A stretch of DNA of 64,000 bases from positions 1-64,000 of the forward strand of contig JASLWR010000006.1 in the NCBI GenBank assembly GCA_030740765.1, in the 5' to 3' direction. This stretch comes from Thermoplasmatota archaeon (GTDB lineage: Archaea > Thermoplasmatota > Penumbrarchaeia > JASLWR01). Positions 1-7,395 of the stretch are shown piece by piece (positions within the stretch are counted from its first letter, which is position 1; the number at the start of each line of letters is the position of its first letter). The position numbers were made by a program, and so were the translations under genes. The notes under the pieces are model-generated. The model ran no database searches. It worked only from the letters and a program-made list of their open reading frames with translations, and had not been told where the DNA came from.

Positions 1-64
1 GTTTAAATCTTCGGCGCCACAATTCATCCAGAGCCTAAAGGCACTGGCGTTCTTGTGGCTATTT

Positions 65-1915
65 TTAAGTAAAATCCCTTTCATGGCCCACCTGGCGGGC
101 GGGCTGCCACGGACCCTCATCAACCCTGGTTTCCACAAGCACTATTTCGTCAAGGCCGTCTGGATCGGAAACTCGGATCCAAACGTCCACAACTCCGCTG
201 AGATGACCGTTAATTATAGGTTCGACGTCGATGATCCGAGCAGTTGGAGGGTGGTTCTCATTGATCTCGTTGTGGATGAATACACCTATTGTATGAACAT
301 GCGAATCATCCTCTCCGTCGAATGCGCTTGTCTGTATATGGTGTTCTCCATTCTCAACGGCGCTAGTATTCCATTCGATTATCCACAACGAATTTCCGTT
401 TTCATTATTATGGAAGGTGGCATTTTGCCATTCGCCATCATCGATCCTAACGAACACCATTTCCAGATTATCATTGCCATCGGGATCAGAGGCCGCCACC
501 GTCACCCTGACGATGCCATGTACCCTGGCGCCAGCACCCGGTTCGATGAACTCAGCCCTGGGAATCTGGTTTTCCACTATATTTTCAACAAAGACCCCCA
601 CCCAATTTTCCTCACCTTCATCCACTGCGTCATAGGCAATTGTCCATATGTGATGCTCGCCGTTGGGTTCCAACGTGGTATCCCACTCATATACCCATAA
701 CGAATGACCTTCTCCATTTCTAAGGAAGGTTGCGTTCTGCCACTCATTATCGTCGATCCATACAAATACCTGCTCGATATCATCGATACCATCCACGTCA
801 GACGCTTTGATCCACACTTCCACAACACCGCTAACGGTAGCTCCCTGATGTATTTCAACTATTTCTGCGACAGGCTTGTGATTCTCCTCAGTGTTATTGA
901 CTATAACGCCGATTACGTCTGCCTCCCCGTCATCCTCGTGATCATATGCTTTCGCGCTGATATGATGTTCACCGTTCTCAACAGTAGTAGTATTCCAATT
1001 GTATACCCATAATGAGTGGTCCTCACCGTGTCCCTGCAGGATGGCATCATTCCATTCTCCGTCATCTATTTTGACGTGCACCTTTTTGATGTCCTCTTTC
1101 CCATCAAGGTCAGAAGCCCGTACCTTCACATTAACCACACCATTCACGGTTTTGCCGTGCGCCGGTTCGATTATTTCTACTACTGGTGCATGATTCTCTT
1201 CTACGTTTTGTACCAAAACTCCAACTCCATCCTCCTCCCCGAAATCCTTACCATCCCAGGCAACGGCGAAAACATGGTATTCTCCGTTCTCGACGGCCGT
1301 AGTATCCCACTCGTATACCCACAATGAGTGTTCCTCACCGCGGCGTCCCTGCAGGATGGCATCATTCCATTCTCCGTCATCTATTTTGACATGCACCTTT
1401 TCGATGTCCTCTTTCCCATCAAGGTCTGTAACACGGACCCTCACATTAACTACACCACTCACAGTTTCGCCTTGCGTCGGTTCGATTATTTCTACTGCTG
1501 GTGCGCGGTTTACCTCTTCATTTTGTACCATGACCCCCACTACGACCTCCTCACCCGGACCCTCACCGTCACAGGCTAATGCGCGAATATGGTGAGCTCC
1601 GTTCTCGATCGCGGTAGTATCCCACTCGTATACCCACAATGAGGGGTCTTCACCGTGTCCCTGCAGGACGGCCTCAGCCCATTCTCCGTCATCTATTCTG
1701 ATGTTAACGGTTTTGATTTCCTCGATCCCATCATGATCTGATACACGGATTTTTATCTCTATTATTCCGGCCACATTGTCACCGTGAATGGGATCAGTGA
1801 TCTCCGCCGCGGGTGCGTGGTTTTCCTGCCGCTCCGAGCTGGCGGGAATCATAAACTGTCCGAAGGTCAAGGCCAACATTGCTACCATAAATATCGTGAT
1901 TAATGTTCTTTTCAT
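65..1915 (-). CDS. Secreted Ig-like repeat protein, truncated in last repeat
   Basis: Predicted exported surface protein of 616 residues. An N-terminal hydrophobic signal (MKRTLITIFMVAMLALTFG) is followed by about five and a half tandem Ig-like repeats of roughly 101 residues. Each opens with N-H-x-P-x-A-x-I, carries V-x-D-x-D-G and I-D-D-G-E-W in the middle, and ends in S-L-W-V-Y-E-W-D-T plus ENGEHHI. The same module sits at the C-terminus of the subtilisin-like protease at 56595-58736, so the two may act on the same surface. The ATG at 1915 has an AGGTGA site six bases upstream and a TATA-like box near 1950. The sixth repeat stops after the I-D-D-G-E-W equivalent, with no W-D-T strand and no membrane anchor. 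This may be a true end, a frameshift, or an error near the sequence edge. Function beyond surface binding is unknown. Confidence 0.8.
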   Translation of the reverse strand: MKRTLITIFMVAMLALTFGQFMIPASSERQENHAPAAEITDPIHGDNVAGIIEIKIRVSDHDGIEEIKTVNIRIDDGEWAEAVLQGHGEDPSLWVYEWDTTAIENGAHHIRALACDGEGPGEEVVVGVMVQNEEVNRAPAVEIIEPTQGETVSGVVNVRVRVTDLDGKEDIEKVHVKIDDGEWNDAILQGRRGEEHSLWVYEWDTTAVENGEYHVFAVAWDGKDFGEEDGVGVLVQNVEENHAPVVEIIEPAHGKTVNGVVNVKVRASDLDGKEDIKKVHVKIDDGEWNDAILQGHGEDHSLWVYNWNTTTVENGEHHISAKAYDHEDDGEADVIGVIVNNTEENHKPVAEIVEIHQGATVSGVVEVWIKASDVDGIDDIEQVFVWIDDNEWQNATFLRNGEGHSLWVYEWDTTLEPNGEHHIWTIAYDAVDEGEENWVGVFVENIVENQIPRAEFIEPGAGARVHGIVRVTVAASDPDGNDNLEMVFVRIDDGEWQNATFHNNENGNSLWIIEWNTSAVENGEHHIQTSAFDGEDDSHVHTIGVFIHNEINENHPPTARIIDVEPIINGHLSGVVDVWIRVSDPDGLDEIVLVETRVDEGPWQPARQVGHERDFT

Positions 1916-2046
1916 AAGACTTCACCTGAGCAATCCAATGATTATAAGTATATAAATCAGATTTGGTACAAAAGCTGGACTGAACAGCGTTTGTACCATA
2001 AGCCTTATACATCGATGAAAATTTGTGGCCCCGTGGAGAGATGGAC

Positions 2047-2313
2047 ATGAATGACATAGAACTTTTCCTGGAAATATTCGTTATGGGTGCAGCTCTGGTG
2101 ATCCTCATAATGAGCCTAATATCCTATCGACTTGCCAAGAGCTCGAAACTGTTGATATTGAGCGCTGCCTTCATTCTGTTCTTCATAAGAGGACTTTGTT
2201 TATTACTGGGAAACTTCTATTCGTCATTCGAGGACATCCCGGCGAACACATACTGGCTGGGCATCGATTTCCTGATCCTTATCTGTATATATACCGCCAT
2301 AACCAGAAAATAA
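2047..2313 (+). CDS. Small three-helix membrane protein
   Basis: Predicted 88-residue integral membrane protein with three hydrophobic segments (about residues 6-27, 34-55 and 68-84) and few charged residues. I chose the ATG at 2047 because GGAGAG ends six bases before it; the ATG six bases upstream would touch that site. A TATA-like sequence near 2004-2011 suggests its own promoter, divergent from the Ig-repeat gene. It lies 44 bases before a tandem winged-helix regulator in the same direction, an arrangement where the membrane protein may modulate or be controlled by the regulator. No catalytic motif is visible and I cannot name the family. Confidence 0.65.
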   Translation: MNDIELFLEIFVMGAALVILIMSLISYRLAKSSKLLILSAAFILFFIRGLCLLLGNFYSSFEDIPANTYWLGIDFLILICIYTAITRK

Positions 2314-2357
2314 TAGAATAGAGAACACAAATATAAATGTGGATAAAAGGGAATTTT

Positions 2358-2957
2358 ATGAATTATCGCTCATATAGTGAAAGGACGGCCCGGAGAACAA
2401 GACGAGCCAGGCTTAGCGATAAATCCGAAAACATAAAAAAAAGCGACATTCTGCAGCTGGACACGCGCAGGATGATCTATGAATTGATATTCAGTTCACC
2501 GGGACTAGACTTCAGGGAGATGGCGAGAAAGCTCGACATCAAGACAGGGGTTCTGGAATATCAACTGGACATTCTCGATAAACAGGAACTGATAGTCAAG
2601 AAAAAGGATGGATATTACACCAGATACTTTATTAGAGATAAAATAAGCCCTCAAGAAAAGAATATTATATCGTTACTCAGGTTGAAGATCCCGAGACATA
2701 TCGTTTTATTCCTGTACTTCAATAAATATTCCTGCAACAAGGAAATATTGAACGAGATCGAGATTCCCCCGTCAACTTTATCCTATTACCTAAGAAAATT
2801 GGTTCGAGTCGATATTTTGATTGATGAGGTCCGAGGGAGAAATACATATTATACTATCGAAAATCCCACGCTTGTGCTAAAGATACTGACTGCTTACAAA
2901 ACCAGTTTTTTCGATGAGATGACGGATAGACTGACAGAACTGTGGGACCGACTATGA
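2358..2957 (+). CDS. Tandem winged-helix transcriptional regulator
   Basis: Cytosolic DNA-binding protein of 199 residues with a basic N-terminal arm (RTARRTRRAR) and two consecutive winged-helix domains. The first (about residues 40-95) reads MIYELIFSSPGLDFREMARK then VLEYQLDILDKQELI; the second (about 105-165) includes STLSYYLRKLVRVDIL. This is the archaeal layout in which an L-x-Y-H/Q-L-x-x-L recognition helix is used twice, and the same pair forms the cytosolic end of the membrane protein at 45234-47726. The ATG at 2358 follows AAAGGGA by about six bases; the in-frame ATG at 2337 has no comparable site. Probably cotranscribed with the small membrane protein upstream. Target genes cannot be read from the sequence. 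Confidence 0.75.
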   Translation: MNYRSYSERTARRTRRARLSDKSENIKKSDILQLDTRRMIYELIFSSPGLDFREMARKLDIKTGVLEYQLDILDKQELIVKKKDGYYTRYFIRDKISPQEKNIISLLRLKIPRHIVLFLYFNKYSCNKEILNEIEIPPSTLSYYLRKLVRVDILIDEVRGRNTYYTIENPTLVLKILTAYKTSFFDEMTDRLTELWDRL

Positions 2958-3254
2958 TCCCCTATATATCATGTCGCTTCCATCACATACTTCTTCCCTG
3001 ATTCCTCCTCGTGTTTGATGAGCCTGTCGATGCTTCCCTGGACGAAACCGCAAGTGGAAGGTGAGATAACTGAGCAGCGGATCTTTGCCAAGAAATTGAT
3101 ATTGGGTTTTATAGGAATCCTGCCTGCAATGTTCGGAATGGTTATTGCGCCCACAATGATGGTGCTCAACGGGATGATCGGCGGGTAAAACGGTTAGTGG
3201 GTCGGGCGACGAATTTTTTCCGTACACAAATCCAACAAATTATTCACTCCAAAC
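2958..3254. other. Intergenic region, no supported gene
   Basis: About 300 bases between the winged-helix gene and the MarR operators. Two overlapping short frames on opposite strands are open: plus strand 3018-3188 (56 codons, with a hydrophobic end around LILGFIGILPAMFG) and minus strand 2969-3169 (66 codons). Neither has a convincing ribosome binding site or a recognisable domain, and at most one could be real. I do not annotate either as a gene. Confidence 0.4.
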
Positions 3255-3298
3255 AGTTGTACATACAACTATTTATAATTTAGTTGCACATACAACTA
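3255..3298 (+). promoter_or_regulatory. Twin MarR operators around a TATA box
   Basis: Two palindromes flank the TATA-like element TTTATAA at 3272-3278. The first, 3255-3270, reads AGTTGTACATACAACT (seven-base arms around CA). The second, 3281-3298, reads TAGTTGCACATACAACTA and has the same arms with one mismatch. The distance from the TATA box to the ATG at 3302 is 24-30 bases, so the transcript is probably leaderless and a repressor bound here would cover both promoter and start. This is the usual autoregulation design of MarR operons. Confidence 0.8.
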
Positions 3299-3301
3299 AA
3301 T

Positions 3302-3775
3302 ATGAGTAGTGTCCCAAAACAACACGACCATAATAAATCCATAGGTAAATGGATCTGGATGATCGACCGCCACAACATAAGCTACATCGAAAAACGTCTG
3401 GCTCCACATGGCATCGGAGCGGGTCAGTTCAGGTATATTTTACTGCTTCACCGAAACGAAGGAATCAACCAGGAACAGCTCAGCCAACTTCTGGAGCTAG
3501 ACAAGACCACCACGGCGCGGGCAGTGGCCAAACTTCTGACCCTCGATATCGTACAGAGGGAAACCGACCCCGCTGACAACCGTTCCTACTTGATCCATCT
3601 GACTACTAAGGGGCGAGAGATGGTTCCGGTAATAGAAAATATACTTGGGGAGAGCACCGAACGCATGGTTAAGGGATTTGCGCCAGATGACCGAAAAATA
3701 TTCATTTCTTATCTTACCAGGGTTCACGATAATTTAACTAATAGCAGGTTTGACACTGGTGGAGACGATGAATAG
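3302..3775 (+). CDS. MarR-family transcriptional regulator
   Basis: A 157-residue MarR winged-helix repressor, close to the usual family length. The helix-turn-helix and wing are visible around residues 50-95 (INQEQLSQLLELDKTTTARA, then the wing with D-P-A-D-N-R-S-Y), matching the family pattern of K/T-x-x-x-T followed by a D-x-R-x wing tip. The ATG at 3302 has no Shine-Dalgarno site but lies just downstream of a TATA box, so leaderless translation is likely; the in-frame ATG at 3284 lies inside the second operator. The stop overlaps the start of the MATE exporter by eight bases, so the two are translationally coupled. It probably represses its own operon and responds to a toxic ligand. Confidence 0.9.
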   Translation: MSSVPKQHDHNKSIGKWIWMIDRHNISYIEKRLAPHGIGAGQFRYILLLHRNEGINQEQLSQLLELDKTTTARAVAKLLTLDIVQRETDPADNRSYLIHLTTKGREMVPVIENILGESTERMVKGFAPDDRKIFISYLTRVHDNLTNSRFDTGGDDE

Positions 3776-5138
3776 AAATAGCAAAAGTTGGCGTTCAAAG
3801 CCGTGGAAAGGACGTCCCGACCTGTTGAACGGTAAGGTCTCCACCACCATGTGGAAGATGACGATTCCCATGGTATTCGCCATGATGGCCATGGTCCTTT
3901 TCAATATCGTGGATACCATATATGTAGGCCAGCTTGGGACCGATGAACTGGCAGCCATCAGTTTTACATTTCCGGTGGTTTTCTTCTTTGCGTCCATCAT
4001 GGGAGGCCTGGGCATGGGCGCCACCTCCATAATCTCCCGGACCTTAGGTGCCGGTGACAAGGAGCGGGCCGCCCGGCTTACCACAGATTCACTATTGTTG
4101 GCCATCACGGTGGCCATCATCAGTATGTCGGTGGGCCTGGCCACTATAGACCCTCTTTTCAGGGCTTTGAACGTCAATGCAAAACTTTTCCCCATGGTGA
4201 AAAGTTACATGGAAATATGGTATTTCGGCATACCGGCCGTGGCCATTCCCATGGTTGGAAACGCCATCATCAGGGCAACGGGAGATACCAAAATACCAAT
4301 GAAGATAATGTTGTTCGCAGTGTTTGTGAACATCATACTCGATCCTCTTCTGATTTTTGGTATCGGCCCATTTCCACGAATGGGGATACGGGGGGCCGCT
4401 GTGGCCACGGTAAGCGCCAGGGTGATCACCATGTTCCTTTCGATTTACGTTCTGGTGCGGGTAAAAAAGTTGATCAAATGGAAACTTCCGACGTTCAAGG
4501 AATTGAAAGAATCCTGGAAGGACGTTCTTCATGTGGGGGCTCCCAATGCCTTCGTCAGCGCATTGACCCCTGCATCTCTCGGTTTGGTGACCGGTATAAT
4601 TTCGTATACGGTGGGGGTAACCGCTGTTGCCGGGTACGGGTCCGCCACAAGGCTGGAAGCCTTCGTGATAATGCCTATTATCGCATTCTGTACGGCTCTT
4701 GTACCATTCGTAGGGCAGAATTACGGTTCCGGCAAACAACAAAGGGTCCGTGACAGCATTAGCCTGGGTCACAGAGCGGTACTCGCCTACGGATTAATTG
4801 TATTTACCATATTCGCCGTTACTGCCCCCCTGTCCGCCCGAATGTTCAGCTCGGACCCGGAAGTGATAAGAAATTATTGCTATTACATATGGCTGGGGGG
4901 CCTGGGATGGATGGGGCTCAGCATCTGTTACATCGTGACCAACTCGTTCAACGCCCTTGGAAAACCGCTTCCCGCTACCGTCATTACCGTAATCAGAGTA
5001 TTTGTATTGATATTGCCCTTTGTTCTGGTTGGAGGTATTTTTATGGGTGCCAAGGGCGCTTTCGTCGGGATGGCAATCGCTAATGGCCTGGCGGGTATAC
5101 TGGCATTTGTATGGCTGGAAAAGGTGATGAGGAAATAA
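3768..5138 (+). CDS. MATE-family multidrug efflux transporter
   Basis: A 456-residue integral membrane antiporter of the MATE family, which uses a sodium or proton gradient to expel cationic drugs or metabolites. About twelve hydrophobic segments form two homologous halves, each opening with the family signature (MTIPMVFAMMAMVLFNIVDT with YVGQLG, and later APNAFVSALTPASLG with VAGYG). N-R-A-T-G-D and N-S-F-N-A-L-G-K-P equivalents (IIRATGDTKIP, NSFNALGKPLP) are present. I chose the ATG at 3768, behind GGTGGAG; it overlaps the marR stop codon. Control by the MarR protein is inferred from the operators upstream. The substrate is unknown. Confidence 0.92.
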   Translation: MNRNSKSWRSKPWKGRPDLLNGKVSTTMWKMTIPMVFAMMAMVLFNIVDTIYVGQLGTDELAAISFTFPVVFFFASIMGGLGMGATSIISRTLGAGDKERAARLTTDSLLLAITVAIISMSVGLATIDPLFRALNVNAKLFPMVKSYMEIWYFGIPAVAIPMVGNAIIRATGDTKIPMKIMLFAVFVNIILDPLLIFGIGPFPRMGIRGAAVATVSARVITMFLSIYVLVRVKKLIKWKLPTFKELKESWKDVLHVGAPNAFVSALTPASLGLVTGIISYTVGVTAVAGYGSATRLEAFVIMPIIAFCTALVPFVGQNYGSGKQQRVRDSISLGHRAVLAYGLIVFTIFAVTAPLSARMFSSDPEVIRNYCYYIWLGGLGWMGLSICYIVTNSFNALGKPLPATVITVIRVFVLILPFVLVGGIFMGAKGAFVGMAIANGLAGILAFVWLEKVMRK

Positions 5139-5221
5139 TATCTTGAACATCCGAGTGAATGTGCGATTCTAGCTTACTTTCAAACCTTTGGACCTATGAT
5201 CTCTTCTTTTCTTTCCATAGA

Positions 5222-5332
5222 AGGCCTGCTCCCGTTTCATTTGGGCATACCCGACATCGAATTAGAGATTCGATTAGGGTTAATAGAAACTGTTTCTATG
5301 TCACCTTGCGGCATACCTGACCTGCCCGCAAG
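5222..5332. repeat. Hairpin-rich repeat element, copy A
   Basis: A run of perfect short hairpins with no gene. The stem at 5256-5274 is ATCGAATT / GATTCGAT with an AGA loop. At 5283-5299 it is ATAGAAA / TTTCTAT with a CTG loop. At 5305-5332 it is CTTGCGG / CCGCAAG. The first hairpin and its flanks (CCGACAT before, ATTAGGGTT after) recur at 23054-23084 with altered but still complementary arms. See copies B, C and D. Boundaries are approximate. Confidence 0.6.
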
Positions 5333-5425
5333 TGGTTTGAAGGATGTAAGCTCGAGAGTATCAGGAATTTCATGTTATTCTCTTGTGAGCACCTATTTAT
5401 ACGATCCAATACAATATCTCTTTCA

Positions 5426-5731
5426 ATGACATCTCGAATCGTGCTTAACAATGACGACGATATCCAGCTGGAGATACTAAGCAACGCTGTACGGTCATGG
5501 GGTCAGAATCTGGATTGCTACGACAACTTCAATGGCGGAGATAGCGCATGGGAAGCGGTTTGCCGGGATCACCGGCGTATCGTCGAGGCGTTCCATGCGT
5601 TATCACCGGCTTTCCACCGGCGCCATCCCGAGATCAAGAACGCCTTTCCTGCCATCGAAAACAGTCCCATGGGTGAGGTAATTGACCATTTCTCTGTGGC
5701 TGTTCGAAGAGTAGCCGGGGAACGTCAGTAA
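5426..5731 (+). CDS. Hypothetical protein, 101 residues
   Basis: Unrecognised soluble protein of 101 residues, mostly helical in composition, with the sequence NNDDDIQLEILSNAVRSWGQ near the start and GDSAWEAVCRDHRRIVEAF in the middle. The ATG at 5426 has no ribosome binding site, but a TATA-like stretch (ctatttata, about 5392-5400) lies 26-34 bases upstream, which fits a leaderless transcript. The open frame extends upstream to 5372, but that part reads poorly. It stands alone between the MATE operon, a hairpin-rich repeat and the molybdenum hydroxylase operon. No motif suggests a function, and it may not be expressed. Confidence 0.4.
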   Translation: MTSRIVLNNDDDIQLEILSNAVRSWGQNLDCYDNFNGGDSAWEAVCRDHRRIVEAFHALSPAFHRRHPEIKNAFPAIENSPMGEVIDHFSVAVRRVAGERQ

Positions 5732-5918
5732 GTTCTAAATTGCGAATACCTCGATTACTATCTTAAAAACGATCTACCGTCTAAATGACTTCGCTTTTTC
5801 ATTTATAATTATTCTCGGAGAAAAAAGTTTAACAGGAATATTAAATATTTGACAATCCATGGGAAGGGGTATTTGAAAACGAATTTAATTCCCACCGAGG
5901 AAAGGCGGAGGAATAGAT

Positions 5919-6893
5919 TTGCATTATGATTTCAATCCAAAGTGGCATGCACCTACCACCGTAGAAGATGCTCTCAATATACTTGATAAAGATAAAACCG
6001 ACACCCCGGTAATCCTAGCTGGAGGTACGGACCTCACTATAAGGATAAGGGACGGTCAAGTAGTGCCACGTTCTATTCTCGATATCACAAGGATAGAAGG
6101 ACTCGATACGATCTCTCACAAGGAATGGATTTCTATAATTATATTACCGGGGATGCTCGAACTTAATGACTCTTTTCCAGAAGACCGTTCGTTCATCGTC
6201 ATAGGTGCCACTGCCACCATGGATGGAATTAGCCGCTCGGTACTTCTGAGATCATACTTACCGTCCGTGGTAAAGGCCGCCGGCGAGATCGGCTCTCCCC
6301 TCATCAGGAATGCGGCCACCATAGGCGGCAACGTGATGAATGCCTCACCAGCAGCCGACATGGCAACCATGCTCCTAGCCCAGGATACCAGAGCAGTCCT
6401 TTTAAGCCTAGGACCTGCGAGAATATTGCCGCTTAATGATCTATTTACTGGCGTTTGCAAGACCTGTATCGAGAGTAATGAATTACTTGCTTATTTCCTG
6501 CTGCGGCCTCCCTCTCCATACGTAGGAACGGGCTTTTATAAATTGAAACGGCGGGAAGCCCTGGCCCTTGCGGTGGTCAACTCCGGAGCTGTACTTCGAA
6601 GCGATGGGAAGAGGATCACCGACGCCTCGCTTTCAATCGGTGCGGTGGCTGTAACTCCTCTTTTAATAGACGAAATAAAGAAGATTTTACGGGGGAAAAA
6701 AATCGATGAAGCTGAAGCTTGTTTTAACGAAGTGGCTGAACTTGCAAGAGACCTGTCTAGACCTATTAGCGATGTGAGGGGTTCGGAGGAATACCGAAAG
6801 GAGATGGTAAGGGTTTGCGCTTTGAGATCACTAGGCGAGGCTTTCAATTCACTGAAAAGAGATGTCGCGCTAAATCACCGGGAGGTGGATTGA
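5919..6893 (+). CDS. Molybdenum hydroxylase, FAD-binding medium subunit
   Basis: A 324-residue FAD-binding subunit of the xanthine dehydrogenase / CO dehydrogenase family (CoxM-like), which passes electrons from the 2Fe-2S subunit to its acceptor. The FAD contacts are visible: I-L-A-G-G-T-D-L near residue 35 and T-I-G-G-N-V-x-N-A-S-P-A-A-D near residue 140. The CO-dehydrogenase-flavoprotein C-terminal domain follows (FYKLKRREALALAVVNSGA). Length is slightly above the usual 280-300. No extra four-cysteine 4Fe-4S loop of the hydroxybenzoyl-CoA reductase type is seen. The start is a TTG at 5919 behind GGAGG; the nearby ATG at 5926 is out of frame. First gene of a three-gene operon. Confidence 0.9.
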   Translation: MHYDFNPKWHAPTTVEDALNILDKDKTDTPVILAGGTDLTIRIRDGQVVPRSILDITRIEGLDTISHKEWISIIILPGMLELNDSFPEDRSFIVIGATATMDGISRSVLLRSYLPSVVKAAGEIGSPLIRNAATIGGNVMNASPAADMATMLLAQDTRAVLLSLGPARILPLNDLFTGVCKTCIESNELLAYFLLRPPSPYVGTGFYKLKRREALALAVVNSGAVLRSDGKRITDASLSIGAVAVTPLLIDEIKKILRGKKIDEAEACFNEVAELARDLSRPISDVRGSEEYRKEMVRVCALRSLGEAFNSLKRDVALNHREVD

Positions 6894-7394
6894 ATGGGCG
6901 CCGATGTCAAGAAGAACAGGTTGAAGGTCCAATACGTCCTCAATGGTGTTTTGATAAGTACCATGGTGGATACCGGGAGGAGGCTTATTGATCAATTGAG
7001 GGACACTCACGGGCTGGGATCGGTAAAGGAAGGATGTGGTACGGGGGAATGCGGGGCGTGTACGACTCTGGTTGATGGAAAGGGTATGTGTTCCTGCATA
7101 TTGCTGGTACCACAGATAAATGGAAAGGAGATAACGACCCTGGAAGGGATCACAACCGGAGAAATACTCCATCCCGTACAGGAAAAATTTATCGAGGAGG
7201 GAGCGGTGCAGTGCGGATACTGCACTCCGGGGATGATTATGAGCGCCGTTCAGCTCCTTTCGGACAATCCTGAACCAAGCGAAGACGAGATCCGGCTGGC
7301 CTTGTCGGGCAATCTCTGTCGATGCACCGGTTATTCAAAGATTATCAGAGCCGTACAGGCGGCAGCCAAAGCACTGTCAAAGGAGGGGAATTGA
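6894..7394 (+). CDS. Molybdenum hydroxylase, 2Fe-2S small subunit
   Basis: A 166-residue iron-sulfur subunit that relays electrons from the Mo site to FAD. The plant-ferredoxin-like cluster ligands are C-x4-C-x2-C with a later C (EGCGTGECGACTTLVDGKGMCSC), and the second, helical cluster domain has the two pairs CGYC and CRCTG (VQCGYCTPGMIMSA, GNLCRCTGY). Both clusters are therefore complete. The ATG directly follows the stop of the FAD subunit, with GGGAGGTGG upstream, so the genes are coupled. Confidence 0.93.
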   Translation: MGADVKKNRLKVQYVLNGVLISTMVDTGRRLIDQLRDTHGLGSVKEGCGTGECGACTTLVDGKGMCSCILLVPQINGKEITTLEGITTGEILHPVQEKFIEEGAVQCGYCTPGMIMSAVQLLSDNPEPSEDEIRLALSGNLCRCTGYSKIIRAVQAAAKALSKEGN

Positions 7395-7395
7395 C

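Noticed and set aside
2969-3188. Two overlapping small frames on opposite strands
   Set aside because: Neither has a start signal or a recognisable family, and they exclude each other, so I list the region only as intergenic.
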